NCBI RefSeq assembly: GCF_900078745.1
Contig: NZ_FKII01000079.1
Location: 92,826-156,825 of the forward strand
Length of the DNA stretch: 64,000 nt
Direction of reading: 5' to 3'
From: Candidatus Ichthyocystis sparus
GTDB taxonomy: Bacteria; Pseudomonadota; Gammaproteobacteria; Burkholderiales; 2013Ark19i
Shown here: piece after piece, positions 46,734 through 56,202 of the stretch
How positions within the stretch are numbered: the stretch's first letter is position 1
How the letters are laid out: each line of letters opens with the position of its first letter
Program-made: the position numbers and the translations under genes
Notes under the pieces: model-generated
What the model was told of the DNA's origin: nothing
Database searches by the model: none
What the model saw: the letters and a program-made list of their open reading frames with translations, nothing else

Positions 46734-49130
46734 GTGGGTCCTATGTCTGGGGTAGGTGGTGCTAGTTCTGATTCTGAGGTTATTGCTGATCAAGTTGGAG
46801 ATGTTGCTTTGCAGCAGGTTCAAGTTCGTCTGGTGGTGGATTGGGTAGAGTTATGTGGATTGGGTAGAGTTATGTGGAATGGAACATAATTTTCTATGTA
46901 CTGTTAGAGAAGTGGCTGCTACATTTTTTAGATCTCAGATTGGAGAACACGTTTCATCAGGTGGTGCTTTTGTATTAGAAGATATTTCTGTATTACGTGA
47001 TAGTTCTTTTTCTGTTTTTGAAGTGGGTGCTACGAGAGGTTTTTAGGAGCATTACTTTGCGGAAGTTAATGGTAGAGTTGCTTCTTCTTTTCATTTATTT
47101 GGTGGAGAGATTGTGAGATTTAGTGATGAGGAAGCAAGTAAGTTTGTAGGATCGTTTTTTGCCGCTGCAGTTGCCAGGATCAGAGAATGCTTGTCGCTTG
47201 CGTGGAGTTCTGAATTTTCCCAAGCTTTGGATAAATTTCTGGGTGCTTCTGATCGTGTGCGAGCTGCCGTTGCCGCTGCTGATCGTGCTCATGTTAGTAT
47301 TGCAACTCTTGTCTTCAATGACGATCTTGTTCGTGCTCGTGCTGCTGATTCTCGCGTCCGCGCTACCGCCGATCTTGCTGCTGACGTTGCTGTTTGCTGT
47401 TCCTACTTCTTCTGCAGCTACATTGACTCCTAGTCCTTATTTACTTGATCCAGAACCTGTTGGTTATGTAAGTTTGTTTGGGTTTGTAGTATCTCCTGAG
47501 CTTAGTGAAGTTGTTAATAGTCTCATGTCTGAGGCTTGTGTTTTTACTAGAAATAGTATTTGCCTGTATATGTCAAGAAGAGTGTCGAATTATAGTATTT
47601 CAAATTCTGAGCAACAGCTTGGTTTTTAAACACTAAGAAGTTTTATGAGGTTAAATGTGTGGCCAGATGTGTTGCTGAGTATTGTGCTAAATTACTTCCT
47701 AAATTTATTGACCATCTTTGCAGTATCAAGGTATGGGATTCTTCTGTTCGTTGCTTGTCGTCATTAATTGGAAGCAAGTTAGTAGATTTTTGGTCATCTT
47801 CGGATAAAGCCATTTTAAAGGCTATACTTAGTATTTTTATGGAAAAGTGGGACTTACTTGCCGCTCGTTTTTATGTTTCCTTTTTTGTTCTGTTATTTAC
47901 TGAAGAGGAATCAACTACTCTTCGTGGGGGAAGATTTTGTTGGAGCTTGATTTAAGACCGGCACTTCTTAGTCATCATGTTTTGGTTCAGTTACTGGAGG
48001 AACAGGAGTGCAGGTGGTACCTCATAGTAGTGATTACGTATATTTGTTTGGGCTTAGAGTACTTCCCGCGGTTAAAGAAATGCTTAATATTCTTATTCAT
48101 GAGATCAAGTGTATTAGTTAGATGTACTTACTCGTCTATGTATAGTAGAGGGGCAAGTGTTGAGTGCACTGGAGAGGCTTAGAGATTCTGAAAAGTATGC
48201 TTGTCTTACATCTAATGTGATGCTTTATAGAACTGGCTTTGTATCTAGGTGCCTTGCCGAGTACCATGCTGGGCTCTGTGCTGATTTTATTTGCTCTCTT
48301 TTTAGTGTCAAGTCCAGGGGATGTTTCTGGTCATGGGTTGTTGTCATTAGTAGGAAATAGTTTGAGGGATTTTTGATTATTATTGGATAATACTATTTTA
48401 AAAACTGTAGAGGATATTTTTGTAGCAGCGTGAAGTGTACTTACTAGTCGGTTTTCTGTTTCATTGGGATCTGGAGAGTAATCGTCATCTACTGTTCTTT
48501 GTGGGAGAGATTTTATTGGAGCTCATAGTGTTGTTGGTGTTCCTGTGTTGACAACTTCAGGAACGATGAGAGGGCGATTAGCTCGGATGGCGGTACCTTC
48601 TTCTCGTGTTGTTCAAGAATAGTTAGTGGTAGTTCTGCAGCTGATAGTGGTTCTGTAGTTGGTAGTAGTTCTGCTTTTGTAGCTGGAGGTAGTTCCGCTG
48701 GTACTCCTTTTGTCGTTACTCCTGTTGAGGCAAAAGAATCTCCTACAATTATTAGAAGTGGCCATCTTGGTGGACTTAATCCTCTTGGTAGACCTAAGAA
48801 TATGAGTATGTGTATAGTGCTGGTGAGACTTTCTCCAGTATGCCTTCTTCTTCTATGCCATCCCAGTAGTAGTGTATCTGCTGGACCTTTGTCTTCGACG
48901 TCTGTAGGTATGGGTAGTGTTTCATCGGTAGTAACTACTACTACTGCTTATACTTATTCTGGGGAGTAGGATATGGGAGGTAGATTTACAGCATTGATGA
49001 ACCGTGCTCTGCCACCTTCACCACCGCCTGTTAGCGAATCGGCTCCTAATGAAGGCGAAGCTTCTTCTTCAAGTCAGGTAAGTGTTGTTGGAGGCAGAAG
49101 GAAAAGGAAGAGGAAAAGTTCAATGATGAG
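46734..49130 (+). pseudogene. Array copy 14, decayed class A member
   Basis: The start reads VGPMSGVGGASS. The N-arm is then cut off: after GCAGCAGGTTCAAG the sequence runs straight into D1, with a 19-bp duplication of GATTGGGTAGAGTTATGTG (near 46839-46876). D1 is open at 46855-47046 and stops at TTTTAG, and a second D1 piece is open at 47113-47433. Little remains of the Ala module. D2 breaks near 47620-47640 and ends in a shift near 47940. D3 has an extra base near 48108 and several stops (48376, 48431, 48478). Tail remnants include RFTALMNRALPPSPPP and RRKRKRKSS, and the family stop is lost (GTTCAATGA). Copy 3 is the closest relative. The end coordinate is approximate. Confidence 0.87.
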
Positions 49131-49794
49131 AGCAGGTCTTGTTTATATTATATTGCAGGGTATGTCGGTTGAGTAGGAGGCTTGTGTTCGTTTTATGTTG
49201 AGAGAGGTGTGAGTGATTTGGGTGTTGCTTTTTAATGATGATTTTGTAATGTGGTGTTACATTGCGATAGGTTGGTCTAAGATTGTTATTAGTGTAACTG
49301 CGTTGGACGGGCTTTGTGCGGATTTGTCTAGTTTTTTAGCACTGGTTGTGATTTATTTTACTATATGCATCGATATTAGTTGGTATATGTATTTGGCTAT
49401 TTTCCATGGGTAAGTTTTGTTGTTCAGCATAGTATTAAGATTGTCTAGTTTTGTGTGCGGTGCATTGATGCTTAATGAGGGATAAGCTCGTGTATGTCGC
49501 TGTTCGTATGTTGGTCTATATTTGATCTGCTTAATTTTTTCACTTGGTGTGCAGTTTTGCGTTGTGTTTCTCTGTTTGCTACAAAGTTTTGCACTTCCCT
49601 GGTCATGTTGGCAGTTGTGTAGTGTGTGGTATTTTTTCTACGCGCTCTGTGTTTTGCTGTAGTCGAGGGTGAGTGCCTGGAGTGTATGTCTAGGTTGTGC
49701 TTTTGATGTAAGCATGGAGCATCCTAAGGTATATAATAATAACGATAACAGTGATAAAAAATCGACAATAATAAATGAAAAAAGGAATTTGATT
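49131..49794 (+). other. Spacer and leader before copy 15
   Basis: This 664 bp spacer has no gene. It contains TTTTTTAGCACTGGTTGTGA followed by TTTATTTTACTATATGC near 49331-49368, and the leader stem-loop at 49676-49694. TATATAATAATAACGATAAC (near 49730) and ATGAAAAAAGGAATTTGATT precede the GTG at 49795. The frame is open upstream to 49669 but consists of leader sequence. Confidence 0.55.
49676..49694 (+). promoter_or_regulatory. Leader stem-loop before copy 15
   Basis: CCTGGA, the loop GTGTATG, and TCTAGG. The base change relative to the copy 8 version is tolerated as a G-U pair in RNA, favouring an RNA hairpin over a DNA operator. Confidence 0.45.
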
Positions 49795-52700
49795 GTGAAT
49801 CCTGTAACTGGAGTAGGTGGTGCTAGTCCTAGTGATGATGGTGCTGATCAAGCTGACAGTGGTGACTTGCAGCAGGTTCAGATTTTGCCTGGTAGTGTAT
49901 TGGGTGTAGTCACCACCGTTGCTGCTGTCTCCACTATTGCTGCTACTTCCTCTGTTGTTACTACTTCTACTGTGCTTACTGCTTCTGCTACTACTTCCAC
50001 TGTTGCTACTACCTCCGTGGGTAAGGGTAGCAGTGGCGGTAGGAGTGACAAGGGCAAGGGACCTGCTTCCAAGCGTCGTGCTGCTGCTTCTGTACTTACT
50101 ACCACTCATCCTGTTCCAGCTAGTACAAATCCAGAATTATCTGGCCCCACTTCTTCTGTAACTACTGCTGTTTGCACTACCATTGCCCATTTAAACTTTG
50201 ATGTCATTCTCGATAGTGTTATTGAAACCGCTCGTGTTCGCCTCGCTGCTGCTGATGATGCTGATGCTCGCGCCAGCTCTGCTGCTGCTGCTGCTGTTAG
50301 TGCTCATAGTCATGCTGACTCCATCCCTGATACTGATCCTGAGCTAACCCGTGCTCGTGCTCGTGCTCGTGCCAGTGCTCGTGCTATGGATAGACATGCT
50401 TGCGATGCTGCTGTTCGCGCTGCCGATGCTCGTGCTGCCGCTGCCGCTGCCAATCTTGTTGTTTCTCATGCTAGTGCTTTCGCTGTTTCTCATGCTAGTG
50501 CTTTCGCTGCTGATCTTGCTCAAGATCTAGTTGCGGATAGTCTAGTTCCTGGTCCAGGAAGTGCCGATTTCAATATTGTTCTCGATGGTGTTGTTGCCAA
50601 CGCTCGTGATTGCCATGCCGCTGCTGTTGCTGCTGCTGCTCGCGCCAACTCTGCTGCTACTGCTGCTGCTCGCGCCAACTCTTCTGCTGATGCTGCTGCT
50701 CGTGCTCGTGATATTGCTGTCGCCGCTGACTCTCTTACCTCAGATACTGATTCTGATGCCGCTCGTGTTTGTGCCCGCCGTGCTCGTGCCCGTGCCCGCG
50801 CTGCGGGCAGCTACTTCCGCGCTCTTGCCACTCTTGCTGCCACTGCCCGCGATGCCGCTGTTGCTGCCGATGTTGTTGTTGCTCAAGCTCGTGCTTTTGC
50901 TGCCGGTCTTGTTGTTGCTCAAGATCTCGCTGCGGATAGTCGCGTTCCTAGTCCAGGCCCCGATTCCAATCCCATTTCCGATAGCCCTTGTACTACCGCT
51001 GTTGCTGGTTCTCCTACATCTTCATTGCTTCCTGATTCTTCTCTTATACCACCAGGTTTTGTAGATTTGTTTGGGTTTGTAGTATCTCTTAAGCTTAGTG
51101 ATGTGGTTGACGATCTCATATCTGGGGTTTGTACATTGGCTAAAGATATTATTTCCTATTATATACTAAGAACAGTGTCAAATATTCTCCGTAATCTTTC
51201 AGTTTCTGAACGACGTGCTTGGTGTTTAACTAATGGGAAGTTTTATGAGCTCAAATTTGTGGCTAGGTGCTTTGCTGGGTATTCTACTGAACTACTCCCT
51301 ACTTTCCTTAACTCTCTTCGCAGTGTCAGAACATGGGATTCTTCTAGTCGCAGCTTGGTGCTATTAACGGGGGACAGGTTAGCAGATTTTTGGGCATCTT
51401 TGGACAAAGCTATTTTCAAAGCTATAACTAGTTTTTTTATGTCAAGGTGGTGCGGACTTATTAATCGCTTTTCCGTTATGTCAGGCCCTGAAGAGGGATC
51501 ATCTGCTCTTTGTGGAGGAGATTTTGTTAATGCTTGTGCTAGGTCTGATACTTCTTTGCCATTAGTTTCAAGATTTGATTCAGCTTCTGAAGGAATGAGA
51601 GTGCGAGTAGCATCTCAAGATGGTGGTTCTTTAGATGGTGGTGATTTTGTATATTTGTTTGGATTTGAAGTACCTCCTAGGGTTGAAGAAATGGTTAATG
51701 TTCTTATCTGTGAGGTTAGTGCATTGGCTAGGAGTACTTACTCGTCTGTGGTAGCAGTTCCAGTGTCTAGTAACATGAGAGGACTTTCATCTTCTGAACA
51801 ATGTGCTTGTCTTATAACTAATATGATGCTCTATAAAACTAGCTTTATGCACAAATTCTTTCTCGATTATTGTGGTGGACTTTGTTCTGAATTTATTTGC
51901 TCCCTTTTTAGTGTAATACCTGGGGACGCTTCTGGTCGCAGATTGTTGTCATTAACGGGAAATAGATTAAGAGGTTTTTGGGTGTCTCTGAGCGGGACTA
52001 TTATGAGAGTTTTGCAAGATATTTTTGCAGCGGAGTGGAGTTTACTAACTAATCGGTTTTCTGTTCTATCATGCCCTGAGGAATCATCATCTACTGTTCT
52101 TTGTGTGGGAGATTTTATTAGTGCTCATGGTAAGGTTGGTGTTCCTAACGTGTCAGCTTCAGGGTCTGGTTTATTGATAAGAGTAAGAGGAGCAGCAGCA
52201 AGGGGAAGGGCATTATCTCATGTTACTGAAGTAGCTAGTGGTAGTTCTACTTCTACTTCTTCTACTTCTTCTACTTCTTCTACTTCTTCTACTTCTTCTA
52301 CTTCTACTTCTATTTCTTCTTCTGCTTCTTCTCCTGCTTCTTCTCCTGCTTCTTCTCCTGCTTCTGCTTCTTCTCCTGCTTCTGCTTCTTCTACTTCTTC
52401 TTCTTCTCCTGCTTCTGCTCCTCCAGAGTTGCCGCCGTTATTTATCATGGGAGACGAAATTGGATTGTCTATGGTTGGTGCTGTAGATTCCGAAATTTTA
52501 GTAACTACAGAGGGGTCTGGTGATGGAGTTGTACTTATCGATGACCATTCTTCGCAATCTGAGGAAGAGGCATTGGTTGTTGATGTTTCTGCTCCTTCTA
52601 CTTCAGAAATGCTAGTGTTGGCTGAAGAAGAAGGAGTTGAAGTGTCAGAAGTAGGATTGCCTATGGTAGGTGCTTCTGTTTCTGATTTGGGAGTTTTAGA

Positions 52701-53136
52701 AGGTGAATCATCTGAGGGGAGAGTAATGCCAACAACTAGTGCTTCTTCAGTTACTAGTTCTTCTGTTATTGAGGTAGAAGGATCTTCTACTATACCTAGA
52801 ATAGTTTCTTCTGCTGGTCCCGTTGCACCTAAGAAATTATTTATGAAAATGTATAGTGCCGGTATGTCTTCTTCTTCGATGTCCTCCGGTAGTATTGTAT
52901 CTTCTGGGCCTTTATCTTCTTTACCTGTGGCGACGGGTATCGGTTCAACATTAGCTACTACTACTGGTACTGCCTCTGGAGGGGGTGATATAGGGGATAG
53001 ATTGGCAGCATTGCTGAATCGAGGTTTACCACCTTCACCACCACCTGCTAGTGAGTCGGTTCCTACGGGAGGTGTAGCTTCTTCTTCAACTCGTGGAAGT
53101 GGTAGAGGTAGGAGGAAAAGGAAGAGGAGAAATTAA
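49795..53136 (+). CDS. Array copy 15, class B family protein (1113 aa)
   Basis: GTG at 49795 (VNPVTGVGGASPSDDG) is used, as the invariant family start with AAAAGGAA upstream. Ala/Arg units start at about residues 135 (FDVILDSVIETARVRLA) and 259 (DFNIVLDGVVANARDCHA). The first unit contains a duplicated HASAFAVS element. D2 starts near 423 (VDLFGFVVSLKLSDVV) and D3 near 618 (VYLFGFEVPPRVEEMV). After D3 a long Thr/Ser then Ser/Pro/Ala repeat spans about residues 817-876. VVLIDDHSSQSEEE lies near 911. The tail is RLAALLNRGLPPSPPP and GRGRRKRKRRN. The last 300 bases of the Ser-rich segment are shared word for word with copy 18. The function is unknown. Confidence 0.93.
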   Translation: MNPVTGVGGASPSDDGADQADSGDLQQVQILPGSVLGVVTTVAAVSTIAATSSVVTTSTVLTASATTSTVATTSVGKGSSGGRSDKGKGPASKRRAAASVLTTTHPVPASTNPELSGPTSSVTTAVCTTIAHLNFDVILDSVIETARVRLAAADDADARASSAAAAAVSAHSHADSIPDTDPELTRARARARASARAMDRHACDAAVRAADARAAAAAANLVVSHASAFAVSHASAFAADLAQDLVADSLVPGPGSADFNIVLDGVVANARDCHAAAVAAAARANSAATAAARANSSADAAARARDIAVAADSLTSDTDSDAARVCARRARARARAAGSYFRALATLAATARDAAVAADVVVAQARAFAAGLVVAQDLAADSRVPSPGPDSNPISDSPCTTAVAGSPTSSLLPDSSLIPPGFVDLFGFVVSLKLSDVVDDLISGVCTLAKDIISYYILRTVSNILRNLSVSERRAWCLTNGKFYELKFVARCFAGYSTELLPTFLNSLRSVRTWDSSSRSLVLLTGDRLADFWASLDKAIFKAITSFFMSRWCGLINRFSVMSGPEEGSSALCGGDFVNACARSDTSLPLVSRFDSASEGMRVRVASQDGGSLDGGDFVYLFGFEVPPRVEEMVNVLICEVSALARSTYSSVVAVPVSSNMRGLSSSEQCACLITNMMLYKTSFMHKFFLDYCGGLCSEFICSLFSVIPGDASGRRLLSLTGNRLRGFWVSLSGTIMRVLQDIFAAEWSLLTNRFSVLSCPEESSSTVLCVGDFISAHGKVGVPNVSASGSGLLIRVRGAAARGRALSHVTEVASGSSTSTSSTSSTSSTSSTSSTSTSISSSASSPASSPASSPASASSPASASSTSSSSPASAPPELPPLFIMGDEIGLSMVGAVDSEILVTTEGSGDGVVLIDDHSSQSEEEALVVDVSAPSTSEMLVLAEEEGVEVSEVGLPMVGASVSDLGVLEGESSEGRVMPTTSASSVTSSSVIEVEGSSTIPRIVSSAGPVAPKKLFMKMYSAGMSSSSMSSGSIVSSGPLSSLPVATGIGSTLATTTGTASGGGDIGDRLAALLNRGLPPSPPPASESVPTGGVASSSTRGSGRGRRKRKRRN
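52245..52422 (+). repeat. TSS/PASS-coding microsatellite in copy 15
   Basis: Repeated ACTTCTTCT units pass into GCTTCTTCTCCT units, encoding (TSS)n then (PASS)n. All periods are multiples of three. No other copy has this expansion, so it is recent. Confidence 0.88.
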
Positions 53137-53619
53137 GTGATTAGCATTTATATTGCACTATATGTTGGTTGAGTAGGAGGCTTGTGTTCGTTTTATGTTG
53201 AGAGTGATTTTTGAGATGTTGCTTATTAGCGATAATTTTGTAATGTGAGATTGTCACCGGTCTATCTGCGTGGGATTTATTTTACCATAGGTATGTATGT
53301 TAGTTGGTATATGCATTTGGCTATTTTACATGGGTAAAATTTGTCGTCCAACATAACACTAAATTCGTAGTTTTGTGTGTGGCGCGTAAGACAGAATAAG
53401 CCTGTGTATGTTGTTGGTTTATATCTGATCTGATTAATTTCCTTCATTTGGTGTGTTGTTTTGCTGTTTGCTCCAAGCTTCGTGCTTTCCTGGTTGTGTG
53501 GGTAATGTTGTAGTGTGTTTTTTCTACTCGTTTCGTGTTTTGTTGTAGTTGAGGGTAAGTACCTCATATTGTGTTTCTTATGCAAGAGTGGTGTTCATTA
53601 GGATGTAAATTAATAATGT
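53137..53619 (+). other. Spacer before decayed copy 16, start region lost
   Basis: This 483 bp spacer has no gene. The usual block TTTTTAGCAC...TACTATATG is truncated: GTGGGATTTATTTTACCATA near 53270 lacks the -35-like part. The final A-rich tract and ribosome binding site are absent, with ATTAATAATGTCGATGCTGG in their place. Both transcription and translation starts for copy 16 therefore look damaged. Confidence 0.5.
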
Positions 53620-55672
53620 CGATGCTGGTTCTGATCCTAGAGACAGTGGTGATGATGCTGTTCAAGCTGCCAGTCGTGACTTGCAGCAGGTTAAAGATTC
53701 TACTGGTGACGGATTGGTAGCTACCACCGTTGCTGCTGTTTCCACTATTACTACTACTTCTCTGCTGTTGCTGTTTCTACTACGCTTACTGCTTCTGCTA
53801 TTACCTCCACTGGTGCTATTACCTCTGTGGATAAGGGCGGTAGTAGCGGTAGGAGAGTGGCTGGTTCTGTGCTTATTGATACTTCTGTTCATCCTACTCA
53901 CGCTAGCGCAAATACAGAATTGTCTGTTACTATTTCTTCTGTAACTACTGCCGCTCGCGCTCGCACTGACGATTTAGATTTTGGTATCATCCTCGATAGT
54001 GTTGTCGCCGCCGCTCGTAGTTGCCACGCTGCTGCTAGAGTTGCTGATGTTAGCGCCAGCTCTGCTGGTGCTGTTCGTGCTCATGCTGTCTCTATTCCTG
54101 ATCCTTATTAACATGAAGTTTTATGAGCTCAAATTTGTGGCCAGGTGCTTTGTTGAGTATTCTTCTCAGTTACTCCCTACTTTCGTTAACAATCTTTGCG
54201 GTGTCAGAGTGTGGGATTCTTCTAGTCGTAGCTTAGTGTTATTAACGGGGAACGGGTTAGCAGATTTTTGGTTATCTTTGGATAAAGCTATTTTCAAAGC
54301 TGTAGCGGGTTTTTTTATGTCAAAGTGGTACGAACTTGCTATGAACTTTTCTGTTTCCTTTTTTTCCCAATTAGAACCTGGAGAAGGATTATCTGCTCTT
54401 TGTGGAGGAGATTTTGTTGATGCTTGTGCTAAGGCTGGTACTTCTTCGTCGTCATGTTTTGATTCAATTACTGGAGGAATGGGAGTGCATGTGTCACCTC
54501 ATGGTGGTGATTCTGTGGATTTGTTTGGGCTTGAAGTGCTTCCTGAGGTTAGAGGAATGTTTGATGTTCTTATCTGTGAGATTAGTACATTGGCTAGGCG
54601 TACTTACTCTTCTGTGATAAGAGCTCAAGTGATGGATGCCCTGAGTAGGCTTTCAGGGTATGAGCAGTGTGCTTGGCTTACAACTAATACGATGCTTTAT
54701 AAAACTAGCTTTGTGGCTAATTGCCTTGCCGAGTATTATGATAGTCTTTGTCCCGGATTTATTTACTCTCTTTTTAGCGTCAGACCAGGCTGTACTTCTG
54801 GCCGTGGCTTGTTGTCATTAATAGGAAAAGATTTAGGAAATTTTGGGTTACATTTGAGTGGCGCTATTGTAAGAGCTGTAAAAGGTATTTTTGTAGCAGA
54901 TTGGGGTAGATTTACTAGTTTGTTTTCTGTTTCATTAGGACCTGGAGAGGGATCATCATCTACTACTGTTGGAGATTTTATTAATGCTTGTAGGAGGGTT
55001 GGTCTTCCTGCTTTGGCAATTTCAGGGACGAGAGGACGAGTAGCACAGATATCGGTATCCCAATGCTGATGAAGTGCTAGTGGCAGTTCCGCAGCTGGTT
55101 TATCTGTGGAAGAGGCACTGGTCGTTGATGCTTCTGCTCATTCTACTTCAGAGGTGCCAATGTTGGCTAGAGAAGAAGTTGGATTGTCTATGGTCGGTAC
55201 TTCTTCTCCTTTAGGAGTTTTAGGAGATGGATTATCTTCTTCTACATCTGAGAGGATGGTGGTGCTCACAACTAGTGTTTCTTCCTTTACTTCCGCTGGG
55301 ATAAAAGAATTTCCTACATTTCCTGTAAGTGCTTCTCTTTATGGAACTAAGAAATCATTTATGAGTAGTCATAGTGCTGATGAGATTTCCTCCATTATGC
55401 CTTCTTCTTCTATGTCATCCAGTAGTAATGTAGCTGCTGGGTCGTTATCTTCGGCATCTGTGGATATAGGTAGTGTTTCATCTGTAGTAACTACTACTAT
55501 TTATACTTATTCTGGGGAGGGGGATATAGGGGTGAGATTGGCAGCATTGATGAACTGTGGTTTGTCACCTTCACTACTACCTGCTAGCGAATCAACTCCT
55601 ACTGAAGGCGAAGCTTCCTCTTCAAATCGAGGAAGTGTTGGAGGCAGAAGGAAAAGGAAGAGGAAAAGTTAA
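53620..55672 (+). pseudogene. Array copy 16, decayed mosaic class B member
   Basis: The family GTG and ribosome binding site are missing. The homologous sequence begins about AGSDPRDSGDD, with a frameshift near 53758 and a shortened Gly/Lys block. One partial Ala unit ends at IPDPY-TAA (54109-54111), where a deletion joins it to the middle of D2. The D2 piece from 54121 to about 54335 matches copy 17. It then switches at TGGTACGAACTT/GCTATGAAC to sequence matching copies 6 and 12 through D3. A shift near 55055 breaks the join to the tail. The tail is open at 55106-55672, with GGRRKRKRKS at the end. A stretch open at 53981-55069 is thus a frame-shifted Ala remnant joined to true D2/D3 sequence, and whether anything is translated is unknown. 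Confidence 0.85.
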
Positions 55673-56202
55673 GTGATGAGTGTTTGTTTTTTGGGTAGAG
55701 GGCTTGCGTTCATTTTATGTTGTGGGTGATGTGAGTGATTTTTGAGCGTTGCTTGTTGGCGATGATTTTGTAACAAGATGTTGCATTGCCGTAGATTAGT
55801 CTCAGATTGTTACTAATATGTACGTGTTTTGTGTGGATTTGTCTAGTTTTTCAGCGCCGATTATGATTTATTTTACTATATGTGTGGATGTTAGTTGGTA
55901 TGTGTATTAGGATATTTTCCATGGGTAAGTTTTGTTGTTCAGCATAGACTTGGTGTGCAGTTTTGTGGCATGGCATGTTTCGCGCCTGTTTACTCCAAAG
56001 TCTTGCATCTCCCCGGTCATGCAGGTAGTCGTGTAAGGTGCTTTTTCTACGCGCCATGTACTTTGATGTAGCTGAGGACGAGTGCCTAGAGTACGCACCT
56101 AGGCTGTGTCTTTGGCGTAAGCGTGGAGCGTGTTAGAACGTACGATGATAATGATAAAAGTGATAAAAATCAACAATAATAAATGAAAAAAGGAATTTGA
56201 TT
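55673..56202 (+). other. Spacer and leader before copy 17
   Basis: This 530 bp spacer has no gene. It contains TTTTTCAGCGCCGATTATGA and TTTATTTTACTATATG near 55844-55880. A deletion in the middle of the leader follows, then the stem-loop at 56085-56103. ATGAAAAAAGGAATTTGATT leads to the GTG at 56203. Confidence 0.55.
56085..56103 (+). promoter_or_regulatory. Leader stem-loop before copy 17
   Basis: CCTAGA, GTACGCA, CCTAGG. Five of six pairs are kept, with the innermost A-C unpaired. It is at the same place as in the leaders of copies 8, 15 and 18. Confidence 0.4.
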
